A DNA stretch of 25,069 bases, from NCBI GenBank assembly GCA_964568805.1, contig CAZMRW010000071.1, positions 1 through 25,069 on the forward strand, read 5' to 3'. A program made the position numbers and the translations under genes. Below the pieces are notes generated by a model, which ran no database searches, had not been told where the DNA came from, and worked only from the letters and a program-made list of their open reading frames with translations. This document shows positions 23,852-25,069 of the stretch, in pieces; position 1 is the stretch's first letter; each line of letters starts with the position of its first letter. This DNA comes from CAZMRW01 sp964568805 (GTDB lineage: Bacteria > Pseudomonadota > Gammaproteobacteria > Methylococcales > Methylomonadaceae).

Positions 23852-25062
23852 TGCAGCAGAATGTTGACTTATTGATAGTCGGCGGCGGGCTGGCCGGAAA
23901 TTGTCTGGCGCTGGCGTTAAAAGATAGCGGTCTGCGCCTGTTGATTGTCGAAGCCAATACCCGCGCGCAGCAGCAGGCTTCCCCGGCAGGCGACAGAGCT
24001 TTGGCTTTGGCAGCCGGAACCGTCACCATGCTGGAATCGTTGGGTATCTGGCAAGGGATAAGCCAGGCAGCCACCGCGATAAAAACCATCCATATTTCCG
24101 ATCAGGGGAATTTTGGTAAAACCCGATTGTCTGCGCGAAATGAACAGGTTGAAGCCCTGGGATACGTTATTTCAGCTCGAGACATTGAAGGGCATGTGGC
24201 GCATCTGGTCAGCGATGCGAATATTGAACTGATCAGTCCGGCGCGGGTAGTGGGATTGATGTCCGGTGCGGAGGAAGTCAATGCCAGTTTAAAACTCGCT
24301 AACGAAGCGTCGACACTATCCGCCAAATTGCTTGTCGGCGCGGACGGAGGCATGTCATCGGTTCGAAATTTACTGGAAATTCCACAAACAACTTCCCATT
24401 ATGGGCAGACTGCCCTGGTTACCACCGTCAGAACATCACTCCCTAACCGCCATACGGCCTATGAACGTTTTACGGCGTCAGGACCGTTGGCATTATTACC
24501 GGTTGCCGGTAATTATTCATCGGTGGTCTGGACACGAACAAATGAAGATGCTGAAGCCTTGATGTCAGGCAGTGAAGACGATTTTCTCAGCGAACTGCAG
24601 CAGTGTTTCGGTTATAAACTGGGCTCGCTTTCATTAGCTGCACCAAGACGGGCTTTTCCTTTGTCGTTGATACGCGCCAGACAAATGGTATCCGGCCGCG
24701 CGGTGATCATCGGTAACGCTGTTCATCAATTACATCCGGTTGCCGGACAAGGTTTCAATTTGGGGTTGCGGGATGTCGTTGTTCTCGCCGAGATGCTGGT
24801 CGAACAGGTCAAGCAGGGTAAGGACATCGGGGCAGACGGATTTTTAAAAGCCTATGCCGAGGCCAGACAAAAGGACCATGACCGGACTATCCTGTTCACG
24901 GACCAATTGGTTCGTATTTTTTCTAATAATCGGGCGGCTCTGTCGGCGGCAAGAAATGCCGGCCTGACCTTACTGGATCATCTTCCCGTTGCCAAATCCC
25001 TGCTTTCTCGGCATGCCATGGGTCTCGCCGGCCGGCTGCCGAGACTGGGCAGCAGGCGCTAA
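23848..25062 (+). CDS. ubiH: 2-octaprenyl-6-methoxyphenol hydroxylase UbiH, 404 aa
   Basis: FAD-dependent monooxygenase that hydroxylates the ubiquinone ring (C1 position); acts at the membrane in the Ubi complex. The N-terminal Rossmann motif is GGGLAG (12-17), followed by the dinucleotide-binding region ending in IVEA. The DG motif is VGADGGMSSVR, and the second FAD motif is GNAVHQLHPVAGQGFNLGLRD near residue 290, with the GN-x-x-x-x-x-HP form that matches UbiH rather than UbiF (which has GDAAH). The stop codon lies at 25060-25062, within 7 nt of the window edge; a following ubiI would fit the usual order but is not visible. Confidence 0.96.
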   Translation: MMQQNVDLLIVGGGLAGNCLALALKDSGLRLLIVEANTRAQQQASPAGDRALALAAGTVTMLESLGIWQGISQAATAIKTIHISDQGNFGKTRLSARNEQVEALGYVISARDIEGHVAHLVSDANIELISPARVVGLMSGAEEVNASLKLANEASTLSAKLLVGADGGMSSVRNLLEIPQTTSHYGQTALVTTVRTSLPNRHTAYERFTASGPLALLPVAGNYSSVVWTRTNEDAEALMSGSEDDFLSELQQCFGYKLGSLSLAAPRRAFPLSLIRARQMVSGRAVIIGNAVHQLHPVAGQGFNLGLRDVVVLAEMLVEQVKQGKDIGADGFLKAYAEARQKDHDRTILFTDQLVRIFSNNRAALSAARNAGLTLLDHLPVAKSLLSRHAMGLAGRLPRLGSRR

Positions 25063-25069
25063 AGTCATG

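Noticed and set aside
1..25069. CRISPR array, insertion sequence, prophage or toxin-antitoxin system
   Set aside because: No regularly spaced repeats, transposase, integrase or phage gene was seen on either strand.

Overview
The window looks like ordinary chromosome from a gammaproteobacterium. The gene order tesA/ybbA-ybbP and the cluster zapA-6S RNA / ygfB-pepP-ubiH is the classic gammaproteobacterial arrangement, and most proteins have close Escherichia coli counterparts. Moderate GC, the pterin dehydratase-like/DUF6494 pair and the glycogen gene would suit a methanotroph-type lineage (Methylococcales), but that is inference; no methane-oxidation gene is present.

Layout. 1-1208: C-terminal part of the Rep helicase gene, cut by the window edge. 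1278-1354: tRNA-Arg(CCG). 1390-3740: a less conserved stretch with an orphan secreted 422-aa protein and a small ASCH-like protein. 3848-6160 (minus): a membrane diguanylate cyclase and hemF. 6607-7053 (minus): a cold-shock protein gene with recognisable promoter, about 150-nt leader and 3' hairpin. 7146-7745 (minus): DUF6494 and pterin dehydratase-like genes in one operon. 7915-10620 (minus): acnA. 10752-13860 (plus): a bacterioferritin-like protein and an 834-aa phosphoesterase/membrane fusion. 13982-15208 (minus): glgC. 15209-16033: a long gene-poor gap with a candidate small RNA. 16034-16429 (minus): glycine-zipper lipoprotein. 16523-19734 (minus): ybbA-ybbP ABC transporter, divergent from tesA and a GlcG/HbpS-like gene. 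20755-20936 (minus): a 6S RNA gene, behind zapA and its small coiled-coil partner. 22003-25062 (plus): ygfB, pepP, ubiH.

How the parts relate. hemF (haem), ubiH (ubiquinone), acnA (Fe-S TCA enzyme), the ferritin-like protein and the GlcG/HbpS protein all concern aerobic metabolism, iron or haem, but they are not one operon. Real transcription units, judged by overlaps and spacing, are ybbA-ybbP (4-nt overlap), the 74-aa gene-zapA (1-nt overlap) probably followed by ssrS, ygfB-pepP-ubiH (13-nt gap, 4-nt overlap), tesA-glcG-like (31-nt gap) and the dehydratase-DUF6494 pair (9-nt gap).

No CRISPR array, insertion sequence, prophage or defence island is visible. The most interesting items are a 6S RNA, a compact candidate sRNA with its own promoter and terminator (15756-15824, minus), opposite-strand start codons of tesA and ybbA that can share one CATG, a secreted orphan behind a perfect 20-bp operator-like palindrome, a ferritin-like protein with a shifted metal-ligand motif, and the large phosphoesterase-membrane fusion.
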